Program-made: the position numbers and the translations under genes
Notes under the pieces: generated by a model
Database searches by the model: none
What the model was told of the DNA's origin: nothing
Seen by the model: the letters and a program-made list of their open reading frames with translations, nothing else
NCBI GenBank assembly: GCA_031367105.1
Contig: JANLPG010000095.1
Span: 32,387 to 96,386, forward strand
DNA from: Palsa-1233 sp031367105
Lineage (GTDB): Bacteria > Gemmatimonadota > Gemmatimonadetes > Gemmatimonadales > GWC2-71-9
Length of the DNA: 64,000 bases
Direction: 5' to 3'
Part shown: piece after piece, positions 50,816 to 60,340 of the stretch
How the letters are laid out: each line of letters starts with the position of its first letter
Position numbering within the stretch: position 1 is the stretch's first letter

Positions 50816-52897
50816 GTGCATCGTATTGAAACGCAGTTCGCAGGCCGCCCGCTGGTCATCGAGACCGGCCGCCTCGCCAAGCAGGCCGCAGGATCGGTTC
50901 TGGTCCAGTATGGAGAGACCACCGTCCTCGCCGCCGTCACCGTCTCCCCCAACATCACGCATCTCCCGTTCTTTCCATTGACGGTCGAGTACAAGGAGAA
51001 GACCTACGCCGCGGGCAAGATCCCGGGTGGGTTCCTGAAGCGTGAAGGGCGTCCGTCGGATGACGAAATCCTCAATTGCCGCATCATCGACCGCTCCATC
51101 CGGCCGCTCTTCCCGGAGGGATTCCGTCACGAGGTGCAGGTGTTCGTCACGGTGTTGTCAACCGACCAGGAGAACGAATCGGATGTGATCGGCGTCCTGG
51201 CGGCATCCGCCGCGCTCTCGATCTCCGGAATTCCGTGGAACGGCCCGATTGCCGCCGCTCGCGTCGGCAAGGTCGAGAACAACTGGATCCTGAATCCGAC
51301 GTTCCAGCAGCTGGAGTTCTCGACGCTCGACCTGATCGTGGCCGGGCTCGACGACTCGATCATGATGGTCGAGGGTGGCGCACTCGAGGTCAGCGAAGCC
51401 GAGATCCTCGACGGCCTCAAGGTCGCGCAGGTCGGCATCAAGGAGCAGGTCAAGCTGATCGCCGACCTGGTCAAGAAGGCCGGCAAGCCGACGATGAAGT
51501 GGGAAGGACCCACCAAGAACGCCGAGCTGGTCAAGGCGGTGAAGGCTGCGGCCGAGAAGTCGATGGCCAAGGCGATGAACGCCAAGGACAAGGCCGGGCG
51601 CGCCGCCGGGATCCGCGGCATCCGCGACGAGGTCAAGGCGAAGCTGCTCGAGACCTTTCCCGAGGGCGCCAAGGAAATCGGCAACGAGCTCGAGGAAATC
51701 GAGTACACAGTGATGCGGGCCCAGATTCTCGACAAGGGTGAGCGCATCGACGGTCGCGACGGCACGACCGTCCGCCAGATCACCCCGGAAGTCGGTGTCG
51801 TTCCCCGCGTACACGGCTCGGCGGTATTCACCCGTGGTGAAACGCAGGCGTTCGTGGCCGTCACGCTCGGCACCGCCGACGACGAGCAGCGGATCGATTC
51901 CATCGAAGTGCCGGGTGAGTCGAAGAAGTCGTTCATGCTCCACTACAACTTCCCGCCGTACTCGACCGGCGAAGTCCGTCCGCTGCGTGGCACCTCGCGT
52001 CGCGAGATCGGTCACGGCGCGCTGGCGGAGCGGGCGATTCATCCGCTCCTGCCGGCCACGGCCGACTTCCCCTACACCATCCGGATCGTCTCGGAAATTC
52101 TCGAGTCGAATGGGTCGTCCTCGATGGCCACCGTCTGCGGCAGCTCGCTGGCGCTGATGGAAGCCGGTGTGCCAATCAAGGCCGCCTGCGCTGGGGTAGC
52201 GATGGGGTTGATCAAGGAAGGCGATCGCGTCGCCATCCTTACCGACATCCTCGGCACCGAAGACCACCTCGGTGATATGGACTTCAAGGTGGCCGGGACG
52301 GAGCAGGGGATCACCTCCATCCAGATGGATATCAAGATTCAGGGGCTCTCGCACGAGATCATGAAGACCGCGCTGGAACAGGCGCACAAGGGCCGGCTGC
52401 ATATCCTCGCGGAAATGAACAAGGTCCTCGCCACCCCGCGCGACGAGATGTCGCCGTGGGCGCCGCGAATCTTCACGATCCAGATCAAGCCGGACAAGAT
52501 CGGCGACGTGATCGGCCCGAAGGGCAAGACCATCCGCGGCATTCAGGATGCGTCGGGCGCCAAGGTCAACATCGACGACACCGGTCTCATCACGATCGCC
52601 GCCGTGGGGGCCGAAGCTGGCGCCAAGGCGCGCGAGATGGTGATGGGGATCGTCGCCGAGCCGATCGTCGGGACGATCTACACCGGGCCGATCAAGAGCA
52701 TCACGGCCTTCGGTGCCTTCGTCGAGATCATGCCGGGTGTCGAAGGACTCCTGCACATCTCGGAAATCGACCACAAGCGGGTCGAGAAGACCGAGGACGT
52801 CCTCAAGAAGGGCGAGATGGTCACGGTGAAGTTGCTGGAAGTGGATGAGCGCGGCCGGATGCGCCTGTCCCGGAAGGCACTCCTCCCGAAGGAATGA
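50816..52897 (+). CDS. pnp: Polyribonucleotide nucleotidyltransferase
   Basis: 693 residues. 3'-5' phosphorolytic exonuclease. Two RNase PH domains (GRLAKQAAGSVLVQYGETTV; YNFPPYSTGEVRPLRGTSRREIGHG with RGTxRREIGHG), a helical linker, KH domain (KIGDVIGPKGKTIRGIQDASG) and C-terminal S1 domain (ITAFGAFVEIMPGVEGLLHI). The GTG at 50816 lies 5 nt after AAGGAA and gives MHRIETQFAGRPL. Coupled to the M16 gene (ATGA). Confidence 0.97.
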   Translation: MHRIETQFAGRPLVIETGRLAKQAAGSVLVQYGETTVLAAVTVSPNITHLPFFPLTVEYKEKTYAAGKIPGGFLKREGRPSDDEILNCRIIDRSIRPLFPEGFRHEVQVFVTVLSTDQENESDVIGVLAASAALSISGIPWNGPIAAARVGKVENNWILNPTFQQLEFSTLDLIVAGLDDSIMMVEGGALEVSEAEILDGLKVAQVGIKEQVKLIADLVKKAGKPTMKWEGPTKNAELVKAVKAAAEKSMAKAMNAKDKAGRAAGIRGIRDEVKAKLLETFPEGAKEIGNELEEIEYTVMRAQILDKGERIDGRDGTTVRQITPEVGVVPRVHGSAVFTRGETQAFVAVTLGTADDEQRIDSIEVPGESKKSFMLHYNFPPYSTGEVRPLRGTSRREIGHGALAERAIHPLLPATADFPYTIRIVSEILESNGSSSMATVCGSSLALMEAGVPIKAACAGVAMGLIKEGDRVAILTDILGTEDHLGDMDFKVAGTEQGITSIQMDIKIQGLSHEIMKTALEQAHKGRLHILAEMNKVLATPRDEMSPWAPRIFTIQIKPDKIGDVIGPKGKTIRGIQDASGAKVNIDDTGLITIAAVGAEAGAKAREMVMGIVAEPIVGTIYTGPIKSITAFGAFVEIMPGVEGLLHISEIDHKRVEKTEDVLKKGEMVTVKLLEVDERGRMRLSRKALLPKE

Positions 52898-54162
52898 GCA
52901 CTCCGTCGGTGCGTACCGTCCAGCTTGACGACGCGCTCTTTCGCACCGACGCCCCGAACGGACTCGTGGTCGTGACCGAACGCCTTCCCGGCGTTCGGTC
53001 CGCGGCCGCCGGGATCTGGGTCCGGTCGGCCAGCGGGCACGAGGCCCGCGCCAAGATGGGAGTTTCCCACCTCCTCGAACATATGGTCTTCAAGGGCACC
53101 GAACGTCGCACCGCGCGGGACATTGCGGTGTCGCTCGAGGCCCGAGGTGGTTCGCTTGACGCCTACACCTCCCGGGATACCACGTCCTTTCAGGCCCACG
53201 TGCTCGACGCCGATCTTCCGCTGGCGCTTGATGTGCTGACCGACCTGGTCCGCAAGCCGCTGTTGCGCGAGAGCGATCTCGAGCTCGAACGGAACGTGGT
53301 GCTCGAGGAGTTGAACGGCGTGCAGGACACCCCAGACGACCTGGTATTCGAACTCTGGGGCGAGACCCTCTGGCCCGACCATCCCTACGGCTTCTCCATT
53401 CTCGGCACCGCCGAGACCGTGGGCAACCTTGACACGTCTGACCTGCGTGAGCTGCACACCAGTAACTACTATCCCGGCAACTGCGTCATCGCGGTGGCCG
53501 GGCACGTTGAGCACAGCCAGGTGCTCGGGCTGCTCGCCGGGCTCGGCTGGTTCGAAGGAACGGCCCAGGGGCCACGGCCCATCGTGGTGGCGGCACCCGC
53601 GGTGCGGGCCGCGACTCGTGTTGAAGTCAGCAAGCTGCAGCAGGTCCACGCCGTGCTGGGCACCGACAGCATCGCCGCCAACGACCCGCGCCGCTATGGT
53701 CTGGCATTGCTGGGCGCCGTGCTGGGGGGCGGGATGTCGAGCCGCCTCTTCCAGCGGGTGAGGGAAGAACTCGGGCTCTGCTACGCGGTCTACGCCTGGC
53801 ACTCGGCGTACCGTGCCACGGGTACCTTTGGTGTGTATGTCGGCACGGCCCCGGCAACCGCCGATCAGGCGATCGCCGCCATTCGTGACGAGTTGGCGCT
53901 GATGTCGCGCGAGGGGCTGCCCAACGCCGACCTGATTGATGGGAAAGGCCAGCTGAAGGGCTCGTTGATGCTGGCATTGGAGAGCACGACGAGCCGGATG
54001 CATCGACTCGCGACACACGTACTGCAGGATGAACCGTACCGCCCCCTCGACGAGGTCCTTCGCCTCGTGGATGGTGTCACACGCGAGGAGTCGGTGGCGC
54101 TGGCTGCCGAGTTCCTCGCCCCCGAGCGGATGACGACCGTCCGCCTCGGACCGACCCGTTGA
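52894..54162 (+). CDS. M16-family zinc peptidase (processing-protease type)
   Basis: 422 residues. The inverted zinc motif HLLEH (GVSHLLEHMVFKGT at ~55-68) with a downstream Glu in ELERNVVLEELNGV, then the second M16 half (GGGMSSRLFQRVREELGLCY). Resembles the bacterial gene next to pnp called YmxG/MlpA. Peptidase of unknown targets; the pnp-M16 linkage is widespread. Confidence 0.93.
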   Translation: MSTPSVRTVQLDDALFRTDAPNGLVVVTERLPGVRSAAAGIWVRSASGHEARAKMGVSHLLEHMVFKGTERRTARDIAVSLEARGGSLDAYTSRDTTSFQAHVLDADLPLALDVLTDLVRKPLLRESDLELERNVVLEELNGVQDTPDDLVFELWGETLWPDHPYGFSILGTAETVGNLDTSDLRELHTSNYYPGNCVIAVAGHVEHSQVLGLLAGLGWFEGTAQGPRPIVVAAPAVRAATRVEVSKLQQVHAVLGTDSIAANDPRRYGLALLGAVLGGGMSSRLFQRVREELGLCYAVYAWHSAYRATGTFGVYVGTAPATADQAIAAIRDELALMSREGLPNADLIDGKGQLKGSLMLALESTTSRMHRLATHVLQDEPYRPLDEVLRLVDGVTREESVALAAEFLAPERMTTVRLGPTR

Positions 54163-54202
54163 CCCTTTCGAGGCGCGCCACGAGCGCGCAAGCGAGATTG
54201 CG

Positions 54203-55315
54203 ATGCTGATTGGCGTGCCGAAGGAGATCAAGACCAACGAGAACCGTGTCGGGCTGGTGCCATCGGGGGTCGAAGCCCTCGTGCGCGAGGGTCACACCGT
54301 GCAGGTCGAGACCGGTGCCGGCCTCGGCAGCGGCTTTTCCGACGAGAACTACCTCGCGGCCGGTGCGACCATAGCGCCGGACGCCGATGCGACGTGGGCC
54401 AGGGCCGAGATGGTGATCAAGGTCAAGGAGCCGATCGCGGTCGAGTGGCCGCGGATGCGTCCGGGCCTGGTGATGTACACCTACTTTCACTTCGCCGCCG
54501 ATGAACCACTGACCCGCGCGGTGATGAAGTCGGGCGCGATCGCGGTGGCCTATGAGACCGTGCAGCTCCCCGGCGGTCAGCTGCCGTTGCTGACGCCGAT
54601 GTCGGAAGTCGCGGGACGCCTCGCGGTGCAGGAAGGCGCCAAGTACAACGAGAAGCTGTACGGCGGCCGTGGTGTGCTGCTGGGCGGCGTTCCGGGCGTG
54701 AAGCCGGCCAAGGTGGTGATCATCGGCGGCGGCGTCGTCGGCATCAACGCGGCGAAGATGGCGGCGGGCCTCGGCGCGGACGTGACCCTGCTCGACAACT
54801 CGCTCGACCGGCTTCGCTATCTCGACGACGTGCTGCCGGCCAATGTCGACACCGTGTTCTCCAACCGTCACAACATTCTCGACGCTGTGAAGGACGCCGA
54901 CCTGATCATCGGTGCGGTGCTCATCCCGGGGAAGAAGGCGCCCCACCTGATTACCAGGGAAGACCTCAAGGGCATTCCCGACGGCTGCGTGATCGTGGAT
55001 GTTGCCGTCGACCAGGGTGGTTGTGTCGAGACCATCAAGCCAACCACACACGAAAATCCGACGTACTTTGTGGAAGGCGTGCTGCACTATGCCGTGGCGA
55101 ATATGCCAGGTGCGGTACCGCGCACCTCCACGCTGGCGCTCACCAACGCCACGCTGCCATATGCCATCACGCTGGCGAACCTGGGGTGGAAAGAAGCGTG
55201 CAAGCGGGACAACGCGCTCAAGCTTGGCCTCAACGTGGTCGACGGCAAGATCGTGTACGCGGGTGTGGCGGAAGCGTTCGGACTCGAGTGCACCGACGTT
55301 GACTCCGTCCTCTAG
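54203..55315 (+). CDS. ald: Alanine dehydrogenase
   Basis: 370 residues. Oxidative deamination of L-alanine to pyruvate with NAD. IGVPKEIKTNENRVGLVPSG, KVKEPIAVEWPRM, PMSEVAGRLAVQEGAKY, GKVVIIGGGVVGINAAKMA-like KVVIIGGGVVGINAAKMAAG, VTLLDNSLDRLRYLDD, VDVAVDQGGCVETIKPTTH, ATLPYAITLANLGWKEA. Stands alone between the M16 gene and dut; no clear promoter or Shine-Dalgarno seen. Confidence 0.97.
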   Translation: MLIGVPKEIKTNENRVGLVPSGVEALVREGHTVQVETGAGLGSGFSDENYLAAGATIAPDADATWARAEMVIKVKEPIAVEWPRMRPGLVMYTYFHFAADEPLTRAVMKSGAIAVAYETVQLPGGQLPLLTPMSEVAGRLAVQEGAKYNEKLYGGRGVLLGGVPGVKPAKVVIIGGGVVGINAAKMAAGLGADVTLLDNSLDRLRYLDDVLPANVDTVFSNRHNILDAVKDADLIIGAVLIPGKKAPHLITREDLKGIPDGCVIVDVAVDQGGCVETIKPTTHENPTYFVEGVLHYAVANMPGAVPRTSTLALTNATLPYAITLANLGWKEACKRDNALKLGLNVVDGKIVYAGVAEAFGLECTDVDSVL

Positions 55316-55763
55316 TTCGGCTCAGGGCATTCAACTCCTCGTCGTGCGATTGCCGCACGGCGAGGGGTTGCCACTTCCGACCCGGGCGACCAGCGGTGCG
55401 GCAGGAATGGACATCGTGTCGGCGGTGGAGACGGTCCTTGCCCCGGGGGCGCGGGGGCTGGTGCCGACTGGGTTGTCAGTCGCGGTGCCCGATGGCTACG
55501 AGCTGCAGTTGCGGCCGAGGTCAGGGCTGGCGCTCAAGCACGGTATTACGCTGCCCAACACGCCCGCCACGATTGATTCAGATTATCGCGGAGAGTTGCA
55601 GGTGATCCTGATCAATCTGGGAAGTGAGCCGTTCGTGATTCACCGCGGCGACCGGATTGCCCAGGCGCTGGTACAGAAGGTGGAGCCAGTGGAATTCGTG
55701 GAGGTTGCCGAACTGCCGCCCAGCGGGCGCGGGGCGGGGGGATTCGGGAGTACCGGGCGGTAG
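55299..55763 (+). CDS. dut: dUTP diphosphatase
   Basis: Hydrolyses dUTP to dUMP. Trimeric dUTPase motifs in order: 1 TSGAAGMDIVSA, 2 RPRSGLALKHG, 3 GTIDSDYRGEL-type ATIDSDYRGELQVILIN, 4 RIAQALVQKV, 5 GRGAGGFGSTGR. No ATG fits. The first GTG (55344) would cut the first strand, while TTG 55299 (giving MTPSSSSAQGIQLLVV) or ATT 55329 (MQLLVVRLPHGEGLP) keep it. I list TTG 55299, which overlaps ald by 17 bp; start is a guess, gene is sure. Confidence 0.9.
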   Translation: MTPSSSSAQGIQLLVVRLPHGEGLPLPTRATSGAAGMDIVSAVETVLAPGARGLVPTGLSVAVPDGYELQLRPRSGLALKHGITLPNTPATIDSDYRGELQVILINLGSEPFVIHRGDRIAQALVQKVEPVEFVEVAELPPSGRGAGGFGSTGR

Positions 55764-55886
55764 CTTGCCTCGATCGCATCGCCGCGGGGCGCGTTTCCCC
55801 TCAGGAAGTTGTGAGTAATCGCTCACCGGCCAGTATCGCGACACCCGAAGCCGCCGCATAACTCGCCGTCCCTCTTCACGTTGCGC

Positions 55887-55915
55887 TTGCCGAGCGGATG
55901 CTCTCCTCTTAGGTT
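55887..55915 (+). promoter_or_regulatory. Predicted promoter of the mreB cluster
   Basis: TTGCCG (55887-55892), 17 bp, TAGGTT (55910-55915), about 30 bp ahead of the mreB GTG. The gap from 55764 holds nothing else I recognise. Confidence 0.6.
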
Positions 55916-55945
55916 CGCAGCTAGACTCGACCGGCGGCTGCCTAC

Positions 55946-56977
55946 GTGAAATTTCCCAATTTTGGTTCCTTCCTCCCCGCCAATGAAATCGCGGTGGACC
56001 TCGGAACGGCCAACACCCTGATCTATGTCAAGGGTGAAGGGATCGTGCTCAACGAACCCTCCGTCGTCGCCATCGAGAGGGCGACTGGCCGCGTCAAGGG
56101 GATCGGTCTCGAAGCGAAGCGAATGCTCGGGCGCACCCCGGAAGCGATCATCGCCGTCCGGCCGATGCGCGATGGCGTCATCGCGGATTTCGACGTCACC
56201 GAAAAGATGCTGCGCTACTTCCTCAAGACCATCATCGACAAGCACTTCTTCCGGGTGAAGCCGAAGGTCATTGTCGCGGTTCCCTCCGGCATCACCGAAG
56301 TCGAACGTCGTGCCGTGCGCGACTCGGCCGAAACCGCCGGTGCGAAGCAGGTGCTGATGGTCGCCGAACCGATGGCGGCCGCGATCGGCGTCGGGCTGCC
56401 GGTGGACACGCCGACCGGCAATATGGTGATCGACATTGGCGGTGGTACCACCGAGATCGCCGTCATCGCGTTGAGCGGAATCGTCTCCGACACGTCGATC
56501 CGGATCGGCGGCGACGAGTTCGATCAGGCGATCGTGATGTTCATGCGCAAGAATTACAACCTGCTGATCGGCGAACCCACCGCCGAACTGATCAAGATCA
56601 AGGTTGGCTCGGCGTACCCCTCCGGGGATGAGCGAGAAATGGAAGTGAAGGGCCGCGACCTCGTCTCGGGCATCCCCAAGACCGTCCGCGTGCACTCGAC
56701 CGAGATCCGCGAGGCGGTCCAGGAGCCGGTCCAGCAGATCGTAGACGCCGTGCGGCGTGCGCTCGAAATCACTCCCCCCGAGCTGGCCTCGGATATCGTC
56801 GATCGGGGCATCGTGATGACCGGCGGCGGCGCCCTGATCCGCGGGCTGGACCTGCTCCTCTCGCAGGAGACCGGCCTGCCGATCCACGTCGACGAGGACC
56901 CCCTCACCTGTGTGGTGCGCGGGACCGGCCGGATCCTGGATGACTTCGAGAAGTACCGCAGCGTTCTGACGACCTGA
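55946..56977 (+). CDS. mreB: Rod-shape protein MreB
   Basis: 343 residues. Bacterial actin. AVDLGTANTLIYVKGEGIVLNEPSVVA at the N-end (phosphate 1 loop DLGTANT), VAVPSGITEVERRAV, AEPMAAAIGVGLPV, MVIDIGGGTTEIAVIAL (phosphate 2), and MTGGGALIRGLDLLLSQETG (adenosine loop). Guides lateral wall growth. GTG start. First gene of mreB-mreC-mreD-mrdA-rodA. Confidence 0.97.
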   Translation: MKFPNFGSFLPANEIAVDLGTANTLIYVKGEGIVLNEPSVVAIERATGRVKGIGLEAKRMLGRTPEAIIAVRPMRDGVIADFDVTEKMLRYFLKTIIDKHFFRVKPKVIVAVPSGITEVERRAVRDSAETAGAKQVLMVAEPMAAAIGVGLPVDTPTGNMVIDIGGGTTEIAVIALSGIVSDTSIRIGGDEFDQAIVMFMRKNYNLLIGEPTAELIKIKVGSAYPSGDEREMEVKGRDLVSGIPKTVRVHSTEIREAVQEPVQQIVDAVRRALEITPPELASDIVDRGIVMTGGGALIRGLDLLLSQETGLPIHVDEDPLTCVVRGTGRILDDFEKYRSVLTT

Positions 56978-56979
56978 CG

Positions 56980-57918
56980 ATGCGCGGCCAGAGTGGGCGG
57001 GAGACAGCCCGCAGCGACCTGGTGCTGCTTGCCGGGTGCGTCGTGCTCGCCTTGCTCGCCCTCGCCTTGCCTCGCCCCTGGTCCGCTGCCCTGACCGCGA
57101 CCATTCGTGAAACCGCCTTTCGCCCAGTCGTGGCGGTGCAGTCGCGCGCCGTCTCCGACCGCACCGCCCGCGAAGGGCTTCAGGCCATCGAACACACACG
57201 GGACTCACTGGCGCTGCTGGTACAGGATTTCTCGGCGACCGTCCGCGAAAACGGCAACCTGCGCGCCCTGCTCGCGCTCCGACCCAAGCTCACGCGTCGC
57301 TACCTCCCTGCCGAAATTCTTCACCAGCCCGCCATCACCGACGATCGAATGGCGTTGCTCGGCGTCGGATCGGTCGATGGGGTGAGGCAGTTCGATCCGC
57401 TGGTCACTGCCGATGGCCTGATCGGGTACATCTGGTCGGTCAGCAGCCATTCGAGTGCGGCCTATACCTGGGCCCATCCCGAGTTTCGCGCCGCTGCGGT
57501 CACTGGCGATGGCCGGGTGACTGGCCTGATATCGGCGAGTCCCAGCACCGATGCGAGTCGGACGGTACTGCAGTTGCGCGGGGTGGCGTTGCGCGACTCG
57601 CTGGCGATCGGGACACCGGTCTTCACGTCGGGGCTCGGGGGGGTCTTCCCCCGGGGTATCCCGATTGGCAGGATCAGTGCGATCGAACGCGACCAGTTCG
57701 GTTACGAGCGCGTCTATCGGGTCACGCCCTTCGCCCACCCTGCGCTGGCGACCCACGTGCTGGTGCTGACCACTCCCCGGGATTCGCTGTTCCAGGCGTT
57801 CCCACCGTCCGATTCGGCCCGCAAGGTCGACTCGCGTCGGAAGGTCGATTCGCTCCGAGTGCGGGACTCCCTGAGGGAGGCGGCGACCATCCGCGTGATC
57901 AAGGACTCCGCCCGATGA
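56980..57918 (+). CDS. mreC: Rod-shape protein MreC
   Basis: 312 residues. One N-terminal membrane span (SDLVLLAGCVVLALLALALP), a coiled-coil segment (~55-90, TRDSLALLVQDFSATVRENGNLR), and the two beta domains of MreC (AVTGDGRVTGLIS, VFTSGLGGVFPRGIPIGRIS). It ends with a charged tail with repeated RKVDS units. ATG directly behind mreB; stop overlaps mreD (ATGA). Confidence 0.93.
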   Translation: MRGQSGRETARSDLVLLAGCVVLALLALALPRPWSAALTATIRETAFRPVVAVQSRAVSDRTAREGLQAIEHTRDSLALLVQDFSATVRENGNLRALLALRPKLTRRYLPAEILHQPAITDDRMALLGVGSVDGVRQFDPLVTADGLIGYIWSVSSHSSAAYTWAHPEFRAAAVTGDGRVTGLISASPSTDASRTVLQLRGVALRDSLAIGTPVFTSGLGGVFPRGIPIGRISAIERDQFGYERVYRVTPFAHPALATHVLVLTTPRDSLFQAFPPSDSARKVDSRRKVDSLRVRDSLREAATIRVIKDSAR

Positions 57919-58442
57919 GCAGCGTCTGGACGGGTGAAGGGCCAAAACGGCGTCGCTCAAGCGACAAGTTCCGAGTCGCCGTCGTGATCGGCGGTCTCTT
58001 CCTGCTGGAGTTCTACCTGCGGCCGTCGCTGGTGGAAGGGCGGGGAATGCCCGACTTCCTGATGCTCGCACTACTACTGCTGGCGATCCGACAGCGTCCG
58101 GGCACGGCTGCCGTCACCGGTTTCGCAGTCGGCCTGATGGTGGACGTGCTGACCCCGGCGCGTTTCGGCGCTGGCATCCTGGCGCACGTTTTGGTTGGCT
58201 GGGGTGCGGCGTGGGGCCGTTCGGTCTTCTTCGCCGACAACCTGCTGGTCACGGCCGGGGTGTTCTTCGTCGGGACCTGGACGCGGAATCTGCTGGTGCT
58301 GCTGTTCAGCGGTACTTCCTCGGGGCGGTTGCTGACCGAGATGCTGGTGTGGTCACCGCTGCAAGGGGTCACGACCGCCGCGGTGGGGGTGGTGATTGTG
58401 ATGCTGTTCCGCGACTGGCTTGCGATCCGGATGGACCAGTGA
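57915..58442 (+). CDS. mreD: Rod-shape protein MreD
   Basis: 175 residues, about five membrane spans: VAVVIGGLFLLEFYLRPSL, FLMLALLLLAI, GFAVGLMVDVLTP (the family's GxxxDxxxP stretch), LVTAGVFFVGTW and TAAVGVVIVMLFRDW. Identified by position and this pattern. GTGA overlap into mrdA. Confidence 0.88.
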   Translation: MSSVWTGEGPKRRRSSDKFRVAVVIGGLFLLEFYLRPSLVEGRGMPDFLMLALLLLAIRQRPGTAAVTGFAVGLMVDVLTPARFGAGILAHVLVGWGAAWGRSVFFADNLLVTAGVFFVGTWTRNLLVLLFSGTSSGRLLTEMLVWSPLQGVTTAAVGVVIVMLFRDWLAIRMDQ

Positions 58443-60340
58443 GCGCCTTCGCCTCCTTCGAGGTGGCGCGGCGTGCGACCGGCGCCCGCTGGATCCTCGT
58501 GCTTGCCTTTGGAGTGCTTGGCTCGGCCTTTTTCAGAGCGCAAATCATCGAGCACGATCGCTTCCGCGTCGAGGCCGGCAGCAACCGGCTGCGCCCGATC
58601 ACATTGCCATCGCCGCGCGGCGACATCCTCGACCGCAACGGCCTCCCCATCGCAGAGAACATCCCCGGCTATTCGATCAAGCTGCTCGCGGCCCGCGAGG
58701 ATTCCCTGCGCGCAGTGCTGGGCAGGCTGCTCGCCTACGTCCCGGCTGACTCGGTGGATCTCGAACTGACGGTCCGGCGCTGGCGTGCGGCGACGTTTCA
58801 GCCGGTGCAAGTCTTCGCCTCCGGCGAAGATCGCGTCGTGGCGACCCTCGAAGAGCACCGCGCGGTCCTCCCCGGATTGGTGATTCAGGCGGAGCCGCGA
58901 CGCACGTACCCCCACGGTGAGGCCGTCGCGCACCTGGTCGGATACGTCGGTGAAATCAGCGAGTCCGAAATGAAGTCGGGCAGCTTCGGCGAGGCCGGGC
59001 TCGGCGAAATGGTCGGGAAGCAGGGACTCGAAGTCGAGTACGACTCGCTGCTCCGCGGACAGCAGGGGACCCGCTACGTCGAGGTCACGGCGCGGGGGCG
59101 GACCGTCGGCGATCAGGCAAACAGCGGGTCGGTCCGTCCGATCGCTGGCGCGACGGTGCGGACGACCATCGACTTGCCCCTGCAACTCTTCATCGATTCG
59201 ATGTGGCGAGCCGATATGCCCGAGAAGCGTGGCGCGATGATCGCGATGACCCCGAAGGGCGAGGTGCTCGCGTACTACTCCCATCCCGGCTTCGACCCCA
59301 ACGCCTTTATCGGCGGAATCAGCGCAGAGGATTATGCGGTCTATCACGAAGACAGCAACCATCCGCTGATCGATCGCGTCATCAATGGTCGCTATCCGCC
59401 AGCGTCGCCCTTCAAGCTGGCCATCGCCACGATGGCGCTCCGGCGTGGGCTGGTGACGATGGACTCGCGGATGCCGGTGGCCTGCTCGGGCGGGCTGCGG
59501 TTTGGAAACCGCTACTTCAAGTGCTGGAAGCACACCGGCCACGGCTCGCTCACCCTCGCCGAGGCGATCAAGACCTCGTGCGATGTCTTCTTTTATCAAC
59601 TGGGCCAGCTGGTGGGGCGAGACGGCTTGCTCGAGGATGGTCAGGCGCTCGGACTCTCCGATCCCACCGGGATCGACCTCGAGCAGGAGAAGCGCGGTGC
59701 CTTTCCGCGCGGACTGAAGGATTACGTGAACTCCCGTGGTCTTTCGACCTGGTCCAACGGCGAAGTCCTGAATCTCTCCATCGGGCAAGGACGGAACACG
59801 CAGACGCTGATCAATATGGTGTCGTTCTATGCGGCGCTTGCCGGCGACGGCATCAAGCGTCCGCCACACATCTTCCGGCCGCGCCTCGGCACCAGAAGCT
59901 ACGATCTCGGGCTCAAGCCGGAGCAACTCGTCGGGCTTCGGCGGGCCCTTTCCGATGTGGTCCAGAGTGGGACAGCAGGCGCCTCGGGTGGGCGTGAATT
60001 CGACGTCGCTGGCAAGACCGGATCGGGGCAGGTTTCCAACCAGAAAGACATCGGTTGGTTCATCGGCTTCGCCCCCGCAGATTCGGCGAAAATCGTCGTC
60101 GGCATTCAAGTCGAGGAAGGTGAGCACGGTGCCCTGGTGGCGAAGTACGTCGTCCGGGCCATCGGTCGCTACCTGCAAGGCCCGGGAAGTCCGGCCCTGA
60201 AGAGTGAGTACCAGCCGCCGCTGAGCGAAGACACCACGCCGGCGGTCGATCCACTCGCGCCCGATACCACTCGGGCCACGCTCCGACCGCCCGCCGCCAC
60301 ACCGAAGGCCGCCGGCAGAAGGCCGGGCACCCGGCGATGA
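58439..60340 (+). CDS. mrdA: Penicillin-binding protein 2 (elongation transpeptidase)
   Basis: 633 residues. A membrane anchor near the N-terminus (RWILVLAFGVLGSAFFRAQI), the PBP dimerisation region (LPSPRGDILDRNGLPIAENIPG), and the transpeptidase with Ser323 in SPFK, SCD at 380-382, KTGSGQV at 526. Cross-links glycan with RodA as partner. A Pro/Thr-rich tail follows (~590-633). GTG 58439 overlaps mreD, and the frame upstream is a shadow. Confidence 0.96.
   Translation: MSAFASFEVARRATGARWILVLAFGVLGSAFFRAQIIEHDRFRVEAGSNRLRPITLPSPRGDILDRNGLPIAENIPGYSIKLLAAREDSLRAVLGRLLAYVPADSVDLELTVRRWRAATFQPVQVFASGEDRVVATLEEHRAVLPGLVIQAEPRRTYPHGEAVAHLVGYVGEISESEMKSGSFGEAGLGEMVGKQGLEVEYDSLLRGQQGTRYVEVTARGRTVGDQANSGSVRPIAGATVRTTIDLPLQLFIDSMWRADMPEKRGAMIAMTPKGEVLAYYSHPGFDPNAFIGGISAEDYAVYHEDSNHPLIDRVINGRYPPASPFKLAIATMALRRGLVTMDSRMPVACSGGLRFGNRYFKCWKHTGHGSLTLAEAIKTSCDVFFYQLGQLVGRDGLLEDGQALGLSDPTGIDLEQEKRGAFPRGLKDYVNSRGLSTWSNGEVLNLSIGQGRNTQTLINMVSFYAALAGDGIKRPPHIFRPRLGTRSYDLGLKPEQLVGLRRALSDVVQSGTAGASGGREFDVAGKTGSGQVSNQKDIGWFIGFAPADSAKIVVGIQVEEGEHGALVAKYVVRAIGRYLQGPGSPALKSEYQPPLSEDTTPAVDPLAPDTTRATLRPPAATPKAAGRRPGTRR

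Noticed and set aside
58013..60178. Open frame of about 720 codons on the minus strand
   Set aside because: Antisense to mreD and the PBP2 gene with all catalytic motifs on the plus strand; no recognisable protein.
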